Positions 21,594 to 34,378 of a stretch of 64,000 nt of DNA are shown one piece after another. The position numbers were made by a program, and so were the translations under genes. The notes under the pieces were generated by a model. That model ran no database searches. It saw only the letters and a program-made list of their open reading frames with translations, and had not been told where the DNA came from. Positions within the stretch are counted from its first letter, which is position 1, and every line of letters begins with the position of its first letter. Origin of the DNA: Stereocaulon alpinum (lineage: Eukaryota; Ascomycota; Lecanoromycetes; Lecanorales; Stereocaulaceae); NCBI GenBank assembly GCA_018257865.1, contig JAEUBA010000113.1:1-64000 (forward strand). The letters are read 5' to 3'.

Positions 21594-24297
21594 CTACTCG
21601 TCCAGCTTCACATAAACGGCAGGGAAGAGACCGTGCTGTCCCCGATACTCACCAGACCACCAGTCCTCGTCTGGAAACTCCTACAAAGCATTGTTATTCC
21701 ACGATTAGACTTCTACAAGAGACTTCGACTCACTATACCCGTAATCCTCGCATTCTCAGGGAAACTCAATTCGTTATCTTCAGCTGCCTCGTAGTCATAT
21801 AGTGCTGTAGCTGTGGCTCCTTGATTAGCCTCAGCACTACCGGTATGATACTTCTCGGGCTCGGGATCGGTTTCAGGCTGGTGGTGCGCGGCCTGTCGGT
21901 CTGCGTCTCCTCCTTCCTCGACAATTTCCACGTATTCGCTCGGGAAGAGACCTGCTTCTCCGCGCGAATTCTGCCCCATCCACCAATTTTCGTCCACCAT
22001 CTGGATATTGGTGACATATTCTCCTTCTTTCAACTCAAGCTCATTGTCTTCCGCCTTTTCATAGTCATATTGGACTAGCGCACGCTTCCCGCCGTCGTGT
22101 GCACCAGGATGTGCAGTCTCGGCAGCTTGTCCCCCGAAGGTTGCAACAGCCGTAGCTTCGCCTGCGCCCCGTGCGGGATCATGACCTGCCGGTTCTTCGG
22201 TAAGATCATCTTCGTAAGGTATGGCTTGGGCAAGTGAGCGCGCTGGCATAGCAGGCGGTGGCGAGAATTGCTCGTCTCGCGCGTCTTCGATCTCTTGCTC
22301 GTTGTGTCCTCTGCTGACAGGCATAGCAACACGGATCGGAGACCCCGAATCCATAGCTGGAGGTGTGGGTGGTGTAGGACTTCGCGGCGGCTGTGGTGGC
22401 GGTGTTGGCATTCTCGGTACCACGTCTCCTTCTGCTTGTGTTTGCGTAGGCCGTTGAGGGAGGCCCGGGATAGGAATGCCACGATTAGCATTTGGCTTGC
22501 TGGATGTATCTAGTGGGGGCGGGCTAGAACCCACGTTAGCAGCACCCATTGGCGGGGCGCCCTTAAAGCGATCTCTGATGGCCCCAACTCCACCCGCTGG
22601 AGACGATGGAGCTTCCTCTTGAGGTTCGTCCTCCTGCCCAGTATGTTGCTGGCCTAAGCTGCTTGCCGATTGGCCTGTTCGAGTAGTTTGCACAGGAGCC
22701 CAGCTCTTCCCTCCATACCCGCTCTTCCACTCGCCGCCTCCTGAAGTCTGACTGGTAACAGGAGCCGCAGACGCCGGTGAAGGGTCGTCGCTTGCTCCAC
22801 TCGACCCTCGCTCCCGGGCTTTCTTTTCGGCCCATAGTTGAGCGGGAGTTTTTCCACCTTGATCAGCAAAGGTTCTGCCTACACCAACAGGAGGGGCAGC
22901 GGGTGTGGGCTTAGACTCCAGCCCAAATACACTCGGCGTCGGAGCCTTGGTCCCAGTGAAAGAGCTGGCGCCAGATCCAAAGCGATTAGCAACTTTAGGC
23001 TTGGGTAGAGACGTAAGACGCTCCGAGGTTGAGAATGGCGCTGATCGGTCTGGAAGCGTCGTTGGGTCTTGTTTACCGGTGACAGCAGGAGAAACACTAC
23101 TCATGGGTGGGGCTACGCCCTCTGGTGCTCCTTGGGCTCGTGCTCTGATTGCAGCGATATCGACTTTACCGACGGGCTCGTAGGACCCTTTCACTGGGGT
23201 TGGTCTATCATCTTTTGCGCTACTTTGTTCTTGGGCTTGCCTTCGTAGAGCAGCAATATCCACTTTGCCAACTGGCTGGTAACCTCCTTTTACAAGATCG
23301 CTGTCTCCTGCATCTTCGTTAGCTCGAGTGCCGTTGAAACGAGAAGGCTCAGGCTTCTGCGAGCTTAGATCGAGCATGTTAACTTTTGTAGGTTGATAGG
23401 AAGACTGAACTTTTTCGAGTTGTGTCCGTGTGACCGGAGGCGCATCCGTACCCCAGCCATCTTCGTCGACGTTTGTATCTTTGGGTGCACTTGAGCGCAG
23501 CTTTGCTCCAGCTAAGGGATTAAAGCCACCACTGCCGCCCCCACTGCTGCGAGTGGGTGTAAAAGCAGGCTTCGAAGAGACTGGAGGAGGTGGACCGGTA
23601 CTGATAGGAGCGGATGAACCACCGGTGTACCTGGAGCCTGATGCATCGGATACCTTTTGTACGATTGATTCGGGGGTCAAGTCGCGATCTGAGCGAGCAG
23701 TTATTTGTACATGATAACCCTGGCGAATGTCAGCTTCTGCTGTAGTCGTACCACTTCCTATGTCAGGCACGTACATGAAGCGTCTTCGAAACTGTATTCA
23801 TATGGCTTGTGAAGTAACCCTTGGTTCGCTCGGGCACACCTTCCCCGCACCATCCAATGAGCACGGATTTTGGTAGTGTTGTATTGGGATCTTTAACTTT
23901 GGCAAACGCAAATTGGACTCTGCCATCCGAGAATTCATCTATGAGATCGACCAGCTCGCCCTCTACTGCCGCATTAGCTTCTGCGATTCTGGTGCTTGTG
24001 TATGAAAGCACTCACCGCCAGTACTCTGCACTTTCAATACACTTTCTTTCCCTCCCGCATCCTGCTGGAAAGCATTGGCTAGTGGAGCAGAGACGGAGAA
24101 GACGGCCCACTGCCCGTAGGTTGGGGACTTGGACGCAGTCCCAGACGGGGGTGGAGCATTAACGACAGATTGGTAGCTTTTTGATATTGACGGACCGTTG
24201 GTGGACAGATTCAAGGTAGCCATGTTTGTGGCCTGAAGTTAGGGAACTGAGTCTATACTCAAGGAAGCTCACGCACGATGGAGTAGTTCGTAGACAT
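21594..24297 (-). CDS. abp1: Actin-binding protein Abp1 (ADF-H and two SH3 domains)
   Basis: Abp1/drebrin-like protein links cortical actin patches to endocytosis and activates Arp2/3. A 21-nt first exon (MSTNYSI, ATG at 24297) joins ATNMATLNLSTNGPSISKSY. The actin-depolymerising-factor homology domain occupies roughly residues 10-150 (YGQWAVFSVSAP, FAFAKVKDPNT, SVLIGWCGEGVPERTKGYF). A long low-complexity middle includes a duplicated module, GYQPVGKVDIAALRRQA and SYEPVGKVDIAAIRARA, then proline-rich segments suited to SH3 partners. Two SH3 domains end the protein: ALVQYDYEKAEDNELEL...WWMG, and ALYDYEAAEDNELSF joined across a 53-nt intron (21681-21733) to EFPDEDWWSGEYRGQHGLFP. Other introns lie near 23714-23764 and 23962-24012. 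It totals about 840 aa, within the range for filamentous fungi. Confidence 0.93.
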
Positions 24298-24948
24298 CTT
24301 TGTACGACTTGTATGTTCTATTATGGTGCCTTGCAAGTGTCTGACAGGATTTAGGTCAGACTTGGGTGGCCTTGTTTCCATCAGCAGTTGGCGTTATGGT
24401 CCTTGCTTATAGGACCGAATGGATATTCGAAGGACGGCGACCTGCAGGGTCTTTGGCGCGGGAACTAAGAATTTCAAGGCGAGCGCAAGAATCCCTACTA
24501 GTACGCCTCACATTTCTCTACCCTCTCTCATACGCCCAAAGCAAAGCTGTCGAGGCCGTCGAACACTTCTCTCCATATACACAGGCTTCCCTATTTCCCT
24601 CACATCTCTCATTTTATCTACCTCATCTCTTGCGCAATCTTCCCTACGCAGCATTCAACCATCTCTGATACTGTCTCCGCATCTCTTGCAGCTTAGTCAC
24701 TCTTCTACCTGTGCGCCTTTACAATCCTGCACTCCCTCGTCTAAAATTCACTCTACTGCTCTATTGTTCTGGTCGCTCATCCTACAAATCTCTTCCTGTG
24801 TACGTATGCATTGCGCTCTCGTGTTGCGTTGTTGTCTGTGTGGATCCGGCAATCTCGTTGAACTGGGGACGATATCCTCTAATTGCCTACACTGAACTTC
24901 CAGGCTTTCTTTCCGGAACCTTGCGCGCCATGATACCCATTTTGCACC
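24298..24948. promoter_or_regulatory. Divergent promoter region (Abp1 / F-box-like gene)
   Basis: The two flanking genes are transcribed away from each other, so both promoters lie here. The plus-strand side (about 24510-24800) is strikingly pyrimidine-rich (CTCTCTC/CATCTCT runs), a feature common just upstream of transcription starts in filamentous fungi. No specific factor site is claimed. Confidence 0.5.
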
Positions 24949-27900
24949 ATGAACCTGTCTCCCAGAAGCACTGTTTCCTCCGATCTATATTCTTCGGAGC
25001 CAACGAAGCCAGAGGAGCATCCTTCACCAGGATTGAATGAACCGTTCGCGGATAAAGACCTTAAACCTCCATCGGACATTGCTCATGATGGACCAGAAGA
25101 GTCAGGATATTCAGATACAATGGAAGGCCTGGATTCGCCTAGGGATCCGTCTAGGTCATCCAGTGCTCCTACCTCAACCAACATTCCCGAAACATCCCTC
25201 AAACGAAAGCGGGAACATGATGGCGACGCTTCCAATACAATGCAGGGAGCTTCTCTATCAAACAGTCAGGTGAACGTTATGCCCTTCCGGAGCCGGACTG
25301 ACAGCCAAATCTCCATGGATCAAGCCCCATCCCAGAGGCAGCCTGGACCATCTGTAGGCGACCATGCAAGAATCAAGCGATCAAAGACCAGAGATCAAAC
25401 TTCGGGATTGGACATAACAGCACAGCTCTTTTCGAAAACATCTGCGTTACCTGCTGTACTTTGGCAGCATATTCTCTGTTATGTTCCTCCAGTATTTCTT
25501 GGCCGTTTGTTGCGGGTCAACCATGCTTTCAATACCTACTTGACTCCAGGAAAGGCCAGCGAGGATACCAGAGTACTACCTAGAAGTATAATACAGCCAT
25601 TGAAAGCAGAGGATATTTGGCTGGCCTCTCGGAAACGCTTTGCTCCTGGCTTGCCAAGACCCATGTATGGACTCCAGGACTTAGACATGTGGAGGCTGCT
25701 CCGAGGCCAGCATTGCCAGGTATGTGGTCATAACAAAGAGGCCGTACCCGCTGCAAGCCTGGACAGTCCCTGGGAGTCCGGACCCGGAGATTCTAGCGTT
25801 CGAATCATCTGGCCATTCGGTGTGAGGTGCTGCGGCTCGTGTCTTCAAGCCGTGTCGAAAAAGGTATCAACAACTGAATGAAGCTGGCGAGCTGCAGATG
25901 AGAATTACATACTGATACTCTGTACAGGAAATGGAACTCTTCTTATCCACAGATTGCCCATCCTTTCTCTTGCAGGCTCTCCCTTTTGCTTTCGTGTCCG
26001 AGGCCAATCATTACATAGCGCACAGTGCTCTACGGAACGTGACAACTTCCCCCTCATTGTCTCTAACAAAGCGCTACTACAAGCCACATATTGAGGAAAT
26101 CAAGCGTCAATTCGAGAGTGCAAAGGAACTTGGCACTGCCTCTGCAGAAGAGTGGATCAAAGGCCTGGCCCGCCAAGGACAAGAGCGGCTTGAGGACCTT
26201 ATCCGCTGGGAGCAATGGGAATCCAGAGGAGGCTTGAAGAAAGTGAACATACGCCCTCAACCCAAGGTCTCTACTGTTGTTGGAAACAGGATCTTCAAAA
26301 CGGAGATTCATTCTGATCGATCGACTCCACAAAGTATGAGCTTTTCTTCAAGATTAGATGGTGGCCAGGCAAGTCCGGCGCCGTTCCCATCTGAAGATCA
26401 TGCGCATTTTGGCCCAGGCCCTTCCACACGTACGTACACCTCAAATCTTCGATGACCGGTAGATCCCATCCGCAGTGAGGTGTTGACTGATTGACATCTT
26501 ACAGCAACCTACCAAACGTCTTGGGCATCTGTTACCCCACACCTGGCTGGAACACAACCAGGGTCTCAAGTCCCGATCTATCAGACACGGCCTGAGCGTA
26601 ATATACGGGATGTTAATGAAGCTAAAGCGTTGCGAAGAGCAGAGATAGAGCGTCGCTGTGCGGACTTGGATCCTCCACTGATGCCCAGTGTCCTGAACCA
26701 CATGGAGTCATTCCAGGCGGCCACACAAATAACGCAACCACTAACAGTACAAGCCTGGAAAGTCCTGAAGCCGCGTCTGCTTGCCCAGCTACCATATGCC
26801 GAGCGGCGGGAAAAGGAGCGCGTACAGCAGACTGAAGTACTCGTAGAAGAGTATAGACAGCGACGCCATCAAGAGGCCCAACTAAAAGAAACCAAGGACA
26901 ATTCCGATCGCGAATGGGAAACCTTCCAGGCACCTGTCCGAAATCGAATTGGAGCCTTGGCCGATGAAATTATCGAGACTAGATGGGCGGGAGCCAAAAG
27001 CATCACCAAGGACACAAGCCCGAAATTTGCTGCTGACGTTCTCGTAAATGTACGCCAACGCTTCTATGCCGAGACAGCTCAAGAAGACGAAGTTGCCCTC
27101 GCTGCTAGCGATCCTGTTAAGATCGATCCGTCCAATGGCCCTCCTGCAAGGAGATTGATTCTCGAAAACATGAAATGGCTTTTCGATACCAAGATCAAGC
27201 CACTGACAGATCACTTCCAAAGGGAGTTATTTCTTTGCAACGGTTGTGAGGGGAACTTCAAGTTCTACGGCTTTGAGGGCGTGATTCAGCATTATGCTGC
27301 GAAGCATACCAATACACTCAGCATGGGCAACATTGTGGTGCATTGGCGAGCTGAATGGCCTGAGTATCCACCTTTCAATCCCAATCCTAGCGTGGCCAAA
27401 GCAGCTTACTACAAAGTACCAACGCCTGCCCCAATACAAAGTCACAGCTTGCGGGAGCCACATGCACAAGCGAATATCGGGGGTTACAGCCAAACCGCAG
27501 AGACAGTCGCTTCCGTGCTACCTCAACGCATAATTGAAAATGGTCAGTATAATACTAATGCATATTCGACTTCATACGTAGGACCACATGCAGAAGACTC
27601 TTCGCAAGGTTTCCCGGCTCAAGTGTATCCGGCTGTTACTCCTGCCTACATCCCTTGCGCAGGCTATCCCGGTCATTCTGGCTACTCGGGACCTCCTAAT
27701 GGATACCCAAGCAGTGCCGCCCATTACGGCCCCTACCAGAACGCGCCACAGGTACTGGCTCCGCAGACTTACGGGTCCTCGATCCCACCTCAGTCTCCAT
27801 ACCCAGCCTTCGCACAAATACAACTTAATACCAATGCACAAGTCTACGTCCCAGGTTCTAATGCAAACTCCTTTGCGGGTGGCCCATACCACCCTAACAT

Positions 27901-30061
27901 CTCGAGCAGCTACCTCCCCAACCACGTGCCCAACGTTCCTGGACCAGTATCTGACCTTTATCAGCGACAAATGGACGAGATGGCCAAACACGCGAAGGAT
28001 GTTTTTACTGGTATCGGTGGGATCAAAGACCTCCCAGGCAGCGTACGAATATACGTTGTCATCCAACACACAGTCTCCAGGTTCAAGGCGACGTTCGCTA
28101 ATGAGCCTAGCCTGACCATGTTCATCGATGGCCTCGATCATAATCCCGTCATGAGACCAGTCAGAAGCGTGAATGGACTAGGCTGCAAAACTTGCATCAA
28201 GTTTGGCACCAGCGCCAAACTGTTTACACTGCCTCACCTAGTCAACCATTTCAGGACGACCCACGTTGAAGCCCCGCAAGCTCTTGGGTATCCACAGACC
28301 TCAGAACTTGATTGGAAGCATGATATGATTGACTTGCCAGAGCTGTCAGTCATCTCGAACCTCGTCCATGCCCCTGGTATGACAGATCACAAATTGAGCT
28401 TAATAGCCTGGGCTTTTCCAGAAGCACTGCCAATACCACTACCAAGCCTGAGAGGGGGAATGAATACAGGCCCACTTCCGGTGTTCAGAAAGGAACTTGA
28501 TAATATCGCGAGAGCAGCCCCCATAGTTGCCCCGAGCTCCGTGAGAGACCTTTCCACTCATTTCGAATTTCGATCCAACAATCAGCCTCACAATCACCCT
28601 GAGAATGGGTATCGACCCCCGTCCCAGGGCCCCGCATCCGAACCACTTGAACCTCCGGGCGAGGATGAGTATGACCCTCATCATCCCTTATTGAGCAAAA
28701 TGGCAGAAATCGAATCTGGTCATGGTCATGGGCAACCACAGAACCTAGCTAGGTCTTCCATGCTACAAAACGGCCACAGATCTTCGTTCCAAAGCAGGCA
28801 CGAAAGTCCACAATATGCGAATCGTACGCACGCCGAGCTAGTCTTTGATAACACAAGCTCAGCGCACATGAATCACGACGACAGCTATGCTGATCAACCC
28901 TTTGAGCGTACCGAGCCGGTTGAAATGCACTATTCTCCTAGGCCGGACGTAACTTCTCGATCCGGGAATCGACGTGGCTTACGAGGCAGTGATCAGAACA
29001 TGCCACAACGCCACAAGAATCGGGAGGAGGGTGAGGTTCCCATAGGATACGATAGCAGTCATTGTCGTGAGCCTGAAGATGGCAAGCTTACCGAACGGTG
29101 GAGGGCGTCCCAACATCGTCAACGTAGTCTGTCACCCCTAGGCATAACAGATCCTGCTGAGCAGTTTCTGAGCAACATCCCTCCAAAACAGGGTTCCCGC
29201 CTTACCCACGAGCTCTACCCCCCAGATCACGAGCTGACACGACGCTCGGAAGCACCATGGCTGGATGAGCGGCATCCCAAGCGGCGCCAGAAGCACTTTG
29301 GAGAAGATGGCAATTACGATCAGGGGGCAGTGGAGAAGCTAAATGGAGGGGAGCAAGGAAACGAGGTACCCATCGATCACGCACACGCAGATCCCTTGCA
29401 ACCCAGGACAGGTGATGACATCATCACCCATCAACGGCCAGCTTCTGGGCCTCAATATTACGACAATTATCGCTCAGCCTCTCACATGCAGATACCGCTC
29501 AAATCCATCAGATCCGACGGCAGTCCCACCGTACGCTATGCTCCCTACGAGCCCGCTCAGCCAGCTGCTATACATGAACGGCAGGAGTCGAATGGCAGTG
29601 CCTTGGAAAGGCCTCGCAGCGGGACTCATCCTCATAAAGGTGCACGCCTGCAACAATATGGCGACGGGGCGGACTCACCGCATTCCCCCATAGAGACCGC
29701 TCTGTACCGCCCACGCAGTCCTGTAGAGGAGGACAGAGGTGATGGCGTTTGCCTCCGCTCTCCACTGTTACGCAGGCAGAGCCGTCCTCAAAGGGTTGTG
29801 AGCTACGATTACCAACCTCAAACACGTATCGAGTATATTGATGACCGTGGCATTCCAGAAAGTCGTTATCAACCTCGCGTTGAATATATCAGATATGAAG
29901 AACCAGTGGTCCGAGAGCCAACTCGCTACGTTGTCGCTCGGCCTGTCGAGCAAATGCAGCCCGAATATGTGCGATATGAGCAAACTTATGGGGACGAACC
30001 TGTCTATGAGCGGAATGGCCAGCTCTACCATCACAATCCTCAAAGATTCTATCGACAATAG
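24949..30061 (+). CDS. Large fungal protein with F-box-like and zinc-finger regions (DUF7892-like)
   Basis: Function is not known. The ATG at 24949 begins MNLSPRSTVSSDLYSS. Introns near 25864-25927 and 26430-26504 join three exons into a protein of about 1,650 aa. After a disordered Ser/Pro-rich start and a basic patch (LKRKRE), an F-box-like segment reads LPAVLWQHILCYVPPVFLGR followed by LLRVNHAFNTYL. Two CxxC pairs (HCQVCGHNK; VRCCGSC) may bind zinc. The long third exon has a helical charged region, then two C2H2-like fingers, LCNGCEGNFKFYGFEGVIQH and GCKTCIKFGTSAKLFTLPHL..H...H, separated by a Tyr/Pro-rich stretch. The C-terminal third is Arg/Pro/Tyr-rich and disordered (RYEEPVVREPTRY and similar). 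The layout resembles the fungal family I know as DUF7892; that name is from memory and tentative. Confidence 0.75.
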
Positions 30062-30962
30062 GCTCTATGAGCCGCTCCATTTCCTACATAAAGCTCTAAG
30101 TATTGACTTCGAACCCATGTTGTGAGAGACCATGGGCGGGGCAGCGCGGGAAGCATGCCCGACGACTTCCATGGTCTTTGCTCTGGCAGAGCAAGCTTCG
30201 TTCCACCAAGCAGAAGCCTTTTATTCTCTGTTTGGCGGCTTCACTTTTTCCTTCTCTCTCATCTTCCACGTCTATCCTGCAAAGTATGCTCAATACTCTG
30301 CGCTTCGTATGAACATTGTGTGGGTTTCGTGTCATCAAGTCTATTCGACACCAATTCTCTTGTGTTTAGTCATCTCTTGACCTGCTCTTACATCTCGCAC
30401 AGTCGGCGTCGAGTTTGAGACATCTGTCTCACCATGATCAACATATATTGGGAGGTTGCTACCAACCGTGTTGCGTTCAGTCATGCACTTGGCAACGGGA
30501 ATCTTCTACGGTCTATTGTATGAATAGTTCATGCATCATTGGTTAGACTGTGTACATTACCAAACAATTGAGAGTAGCCTAAACATTGACATTCCGAACG
30601 CGTAGTTCACAGTCGTGCCTCAGTTGGCTCGGTAGCAGTGAGATCAATGTTCGTTTTCATTTCAACGCTGTAGCTCGTAAGAGTGCCTTCAGCAGACTAG
30701 CAGTAGCTCTCACATGGAGCTCGATATGTTTTGGAGAGGGACTTGCACAGACGGTTGTGAGTGTAGAGTAGTACTTTGGTATTGTGACTACTTTCTGGGG
30801 GCGCCTTCACAAGGCTGGGCTAAAATCAATACCCGCATAGATCACTTATCGGCGTGACATGCCTGTTTTCACTTCTCGCAGGTCAGTACATCTTCCCATA
30901 TTCACCTCCTTGTCGTCGTGCTAACGTTTGCTCCCTCAGGTCTCACGTGACCACCATCGTGC
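30062..30962. other. Intergenic between F-box-like gene and AMP deaminase
   Basis: No gene recognised. The last 60 bases before 30963 are T/C-rich and probably form the AMP deaminase leader. Confidence 0.5.
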
Positions 30963-33900
30963 ATGAGCATGCAGTCGGATGATGAGGAAGAGCGGGGAGT
31001 TGGCCCACGCGGTTATATTCGACAGGAGCGTATGGATGAGAACGAAAGCCCGCCCGACGAGATGAGCCACGGTACGGGGGAGACCACGCCTTCGAACGAG
31101 TTGGACAGCCATGGTCTACACAATGATGGTGAGGCCAAGACGGCGTACTACAATGCTGCGCATGAGAAGTCCCTCAGCCATGCAGAGGCAAAAATGTTCT
31201 ACCAAAGACATCAGCTCGAAGAAGCAGAAGCACAAAGCCCCTTAGCTCGATCTAGAACATACTCCACTACATTTGACGCTGACGGCGGCTTGAGTCGTAC
31301 GACCAGCACGACATCGCGACGGAGTGGCCGTGGCTATGCTCACAGAGACCGGCCTTGGAGACTCAATACACCAGCCCCCGATCCAAGCTTACAATCGCCG
31401 GATATCAGCGGCATAGATCTTTCCGGTACCGAAGATGTTGGTCCCTTCGCCATTGACCACACAGATGAAGATGAAGACGAAGACGCCAGGTACGGGACTA
31501 GGTTCGGCAGCGAGGTCGAAGACCACGCAGCGGCAGGCTCAGACATCTCTCCGGAGCTCAGCGCTATCTCCACCAATATCAGGAAAGTGCTGAACATAAG
31601 GCACAAGTACATTGATCTCTCGCTGCAAGGCCCCAATGACAACCCTAGGGATAGCTCAGCCTGGACAATCTATCCCCAACCCCCAAATCCCACCTGGGAC
31701 GAGAACAAGAATCGCCCGATGGGTCAGACATCGGCCCCCAACAGTCTGAGCAATAGTAGAGTGTTACCAGAAGAATCCGCATGCTTACCGAACGGCGTCT
31801 ACACCTCTTCATGGGACGACCTAGGCCCACAGCAACCGGCATCACCTACCGTGAAACGAAGAAAAATGGGTCAAGACATAGGAGCGGACTTCGATATGAA
31901 GGATCTCGAACCATTACCTGGCAAGGATGAGCATTTGTCGTACAAACTCGACAACGGTAGCGTCTACCAAATCCTTGAGACATCACAGTCTGTTACGAAC
32001 ACCGGTCCCACGGTTAGAGTTCCAACCCTACGTGAATTCTACAAAGACATGAACGAAGTTCAACATGTGTCATCTGATGGACCTACGAAAAGCTTCGCTT
32101 ATCGACAACTGGATATTCTAGAGGGCAAATTCCATCTCTATTTCCTGGTCAACTCCTACCAGGAGACGGCAGACTGCAAGAGGGTCCCGCACAGAGATTT
32201 CTACAATGTCAGAAAAGTTGATACTCACGTCCACCATTCAGCGTGCATGAATCAGAAGCATCTACTGCGTTTCATCAAAAGCAAAATGAAGAAGTATCCG
32301 GATGAGAAGGTGATGTACCGAGACAACAAGCTCTTGACTCTCAAGCAGGTCTTCGAGAGCATAAATCTGAGCGCGTACGATCTGAGCATTGATACACTCG
32401 ATATGCATGTATGCCACACCCCGAGCGCATGGCATCTATCTGAAGACTATCATACTAACCTATGGGACAGGCTCACACTGACTCCTTCCATCGCTTTGAC
32501 AAATTCAATCTCAAATACAACCCTATCGGAGAATCGAGGCTGAGAGAGATCTTTCTCAAAACAGATAATTACATACAAGGACGTTATCTCGCCGAGATAA
32601 CAAAAGAGGTCATCGCCGACCTCGAATCTAGCAAGTACCAATTTGTGGAATGGCGGGTCTCCGTTTATGGTAGATCAGTCGACGAGTGGGACAAGCTTGC
32701 TGCATGGGTCATAGACCACAAATTAGTCTCGCACAACGTACGATGGCTCATTCAAATTCCAAGGCTGTTCAGCATGTACAAAGCCAATGGTCAGATGGAT
32801 AACTTCGAAGAAATCATAGTCAATATCTTCCGACCACTCTACGAAGTCACTCAAGACCCAACCACTCACCCCAAGCTTCATGTCTTTTTGCAGCGTGTAG
32901 TTGGCTTTGACAGTGTTGACGACGAGAGCAAGATTGAGACTCGATTATATAGGAAGTACCCTCCCCCAAGGGAATGGAACACCAAACAGAACCCGCCATA
33001 TACCTACTGGATCTACCATCTTTTCGCCAACATGACTTCATTGAACAACTGGCGAAAGCGGCGAGGGTTTAGTACCTTCGTTCTTCGTCCCCATTGTGGC
33101 GAAGCTGGCGACGTAGACCATATTGCCGCTGCTGTTCTATGCTGTCACAGCATAAGTCATGGGCTTATGCTCAGGAAAGTCCCCCTGTTCCAGTACATCT
33201 TCTACTTGGACCAAATCGGCATTGCAATGTCACCTCTCAGCAACAATGCCCTTTTCCTCGCCTACGAAAGGAACCCTTTTTTGAAATACTTCAAACGCGG
33301 TCTCAACGTCTCTCTCTCAACGGATGATCCATTGCAATTTGCCTTCACTAAAGAACCCTTGATAGAAGAATACTCCGTCGCTGCTCAGATCTACCGACTC
33401 AGTGCAGTCGACATGTGCGAGCTAGCACACCACTCCGTTATCCAAAGCGGCTTCGAGCACCAATTAAAACAGCGCTGGCTAGGACCTGACTACAACCTCC
33501 CAGGCGTAAAAGGTAACAACGTGGCAAAGAGCAACGTCCCTAACATACGTGAGCAATTCCGCTATGATACCTTGCAAGATGAACTCGACATGTAAGCTTA
33601 GCAATTCCACCCCCTTGTTGCTAAGAAGCATACGTACTGATGAATACCTACCGTATTCCAGGCTCGAAAGATACGCCTCCGCATCCACCACCCCCCAACT
33701 TCAAGCCCCCGCCTCGCCACGCCTAGCAATGCACTCATCCACCAACCTCCCCATCCGCAGTCCCAGAATCCCTTCCTCCAGCTCCAATATCGACGTCAAA
33801 GCCCTCGACGCTCAACGTACGCGCCAATCACCCTCTAAACCGCCCGCCCGCCCCTCCTCAATGATTTTCGAAGGTGCACCGCCTCAGCCACGGATCTTTC

Positions 33901-34115
33901 CGGGCGTGGTGCATGAGCGGACAAGGAGGGGGAGTATGAGGCAGGCTAGTACATCGGAGAAGGAAGGTGATGCTGGTGGGGTGCTGAGACCACTGCCGCG
34001 GGACCTAGAGGGGAAAACCGTGCATGAGGCTGTGGTTGAGGAGACTGGGGAGGTGGAAAACGGCAATGGAATAAGATCACGGGATGAAATTGGGGATGAA
34101 AGTGATACCCATTGA
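30963..34115 (+). CDS. amd1: AMP deaminase
   Basis: This cytosolic enzyme converts AMP to IMP and ammonia in the purine nucleotide cycle. The ATG at 30963 is followed by a ~300-residue variable, acidic N-terminal region typical of eukaryotic AMP deaminases. The conserved start is YRQLDILEGKFHLYFLVN. The metal site motif VDTHVHHSACMNQKHLLRFI spans about 32217-32276. A 62-nt intron (32409-32470) joins DTLDMH to AHTDSFHRFDKFN. Catalytic segments follow: RPHCGEAGDVDH (zinc/base His region), LDQIGIAMSPLSNNALF and LSTDDPLQFAFTKEPLIEEY. A second intron (33592-33661) joins DELDM to a Ser/Pro-rich, likely disordered tail. The length is about 1,000 aa. All catalytic motifs are present, so it should be active. 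Confidence 0.97.
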
Positions 34116-34378
34116 TGGCGCATGATAGCTAGATGACGTTTTATGCGCTTGTAAATGAAGTCGGCCTTTAGAACTACGCCCAGGTCCTACTCGGTCGTTG
34201 GCCTTTCAAGAAGCAGTAGATCTAGGTTTAGGTGTGTGATTGATTATTTCGGTTGGTGCAAGCTCAAACTCTGAAGGTGTCTAGTATCTATTGTTGCTTG
34301 GGCTTTGGTTATTATCACGCCACATAATCCCGATTGTACAAAGCTTGACAATCCAGCAATCAATATTATGCGGCAAGG

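Noticed and set aside
22221..23714. Several plus-strand frames inside the Abp1 gene
   Set aside because: They are antisense shadows of the long low-complexity Abp1 exon.
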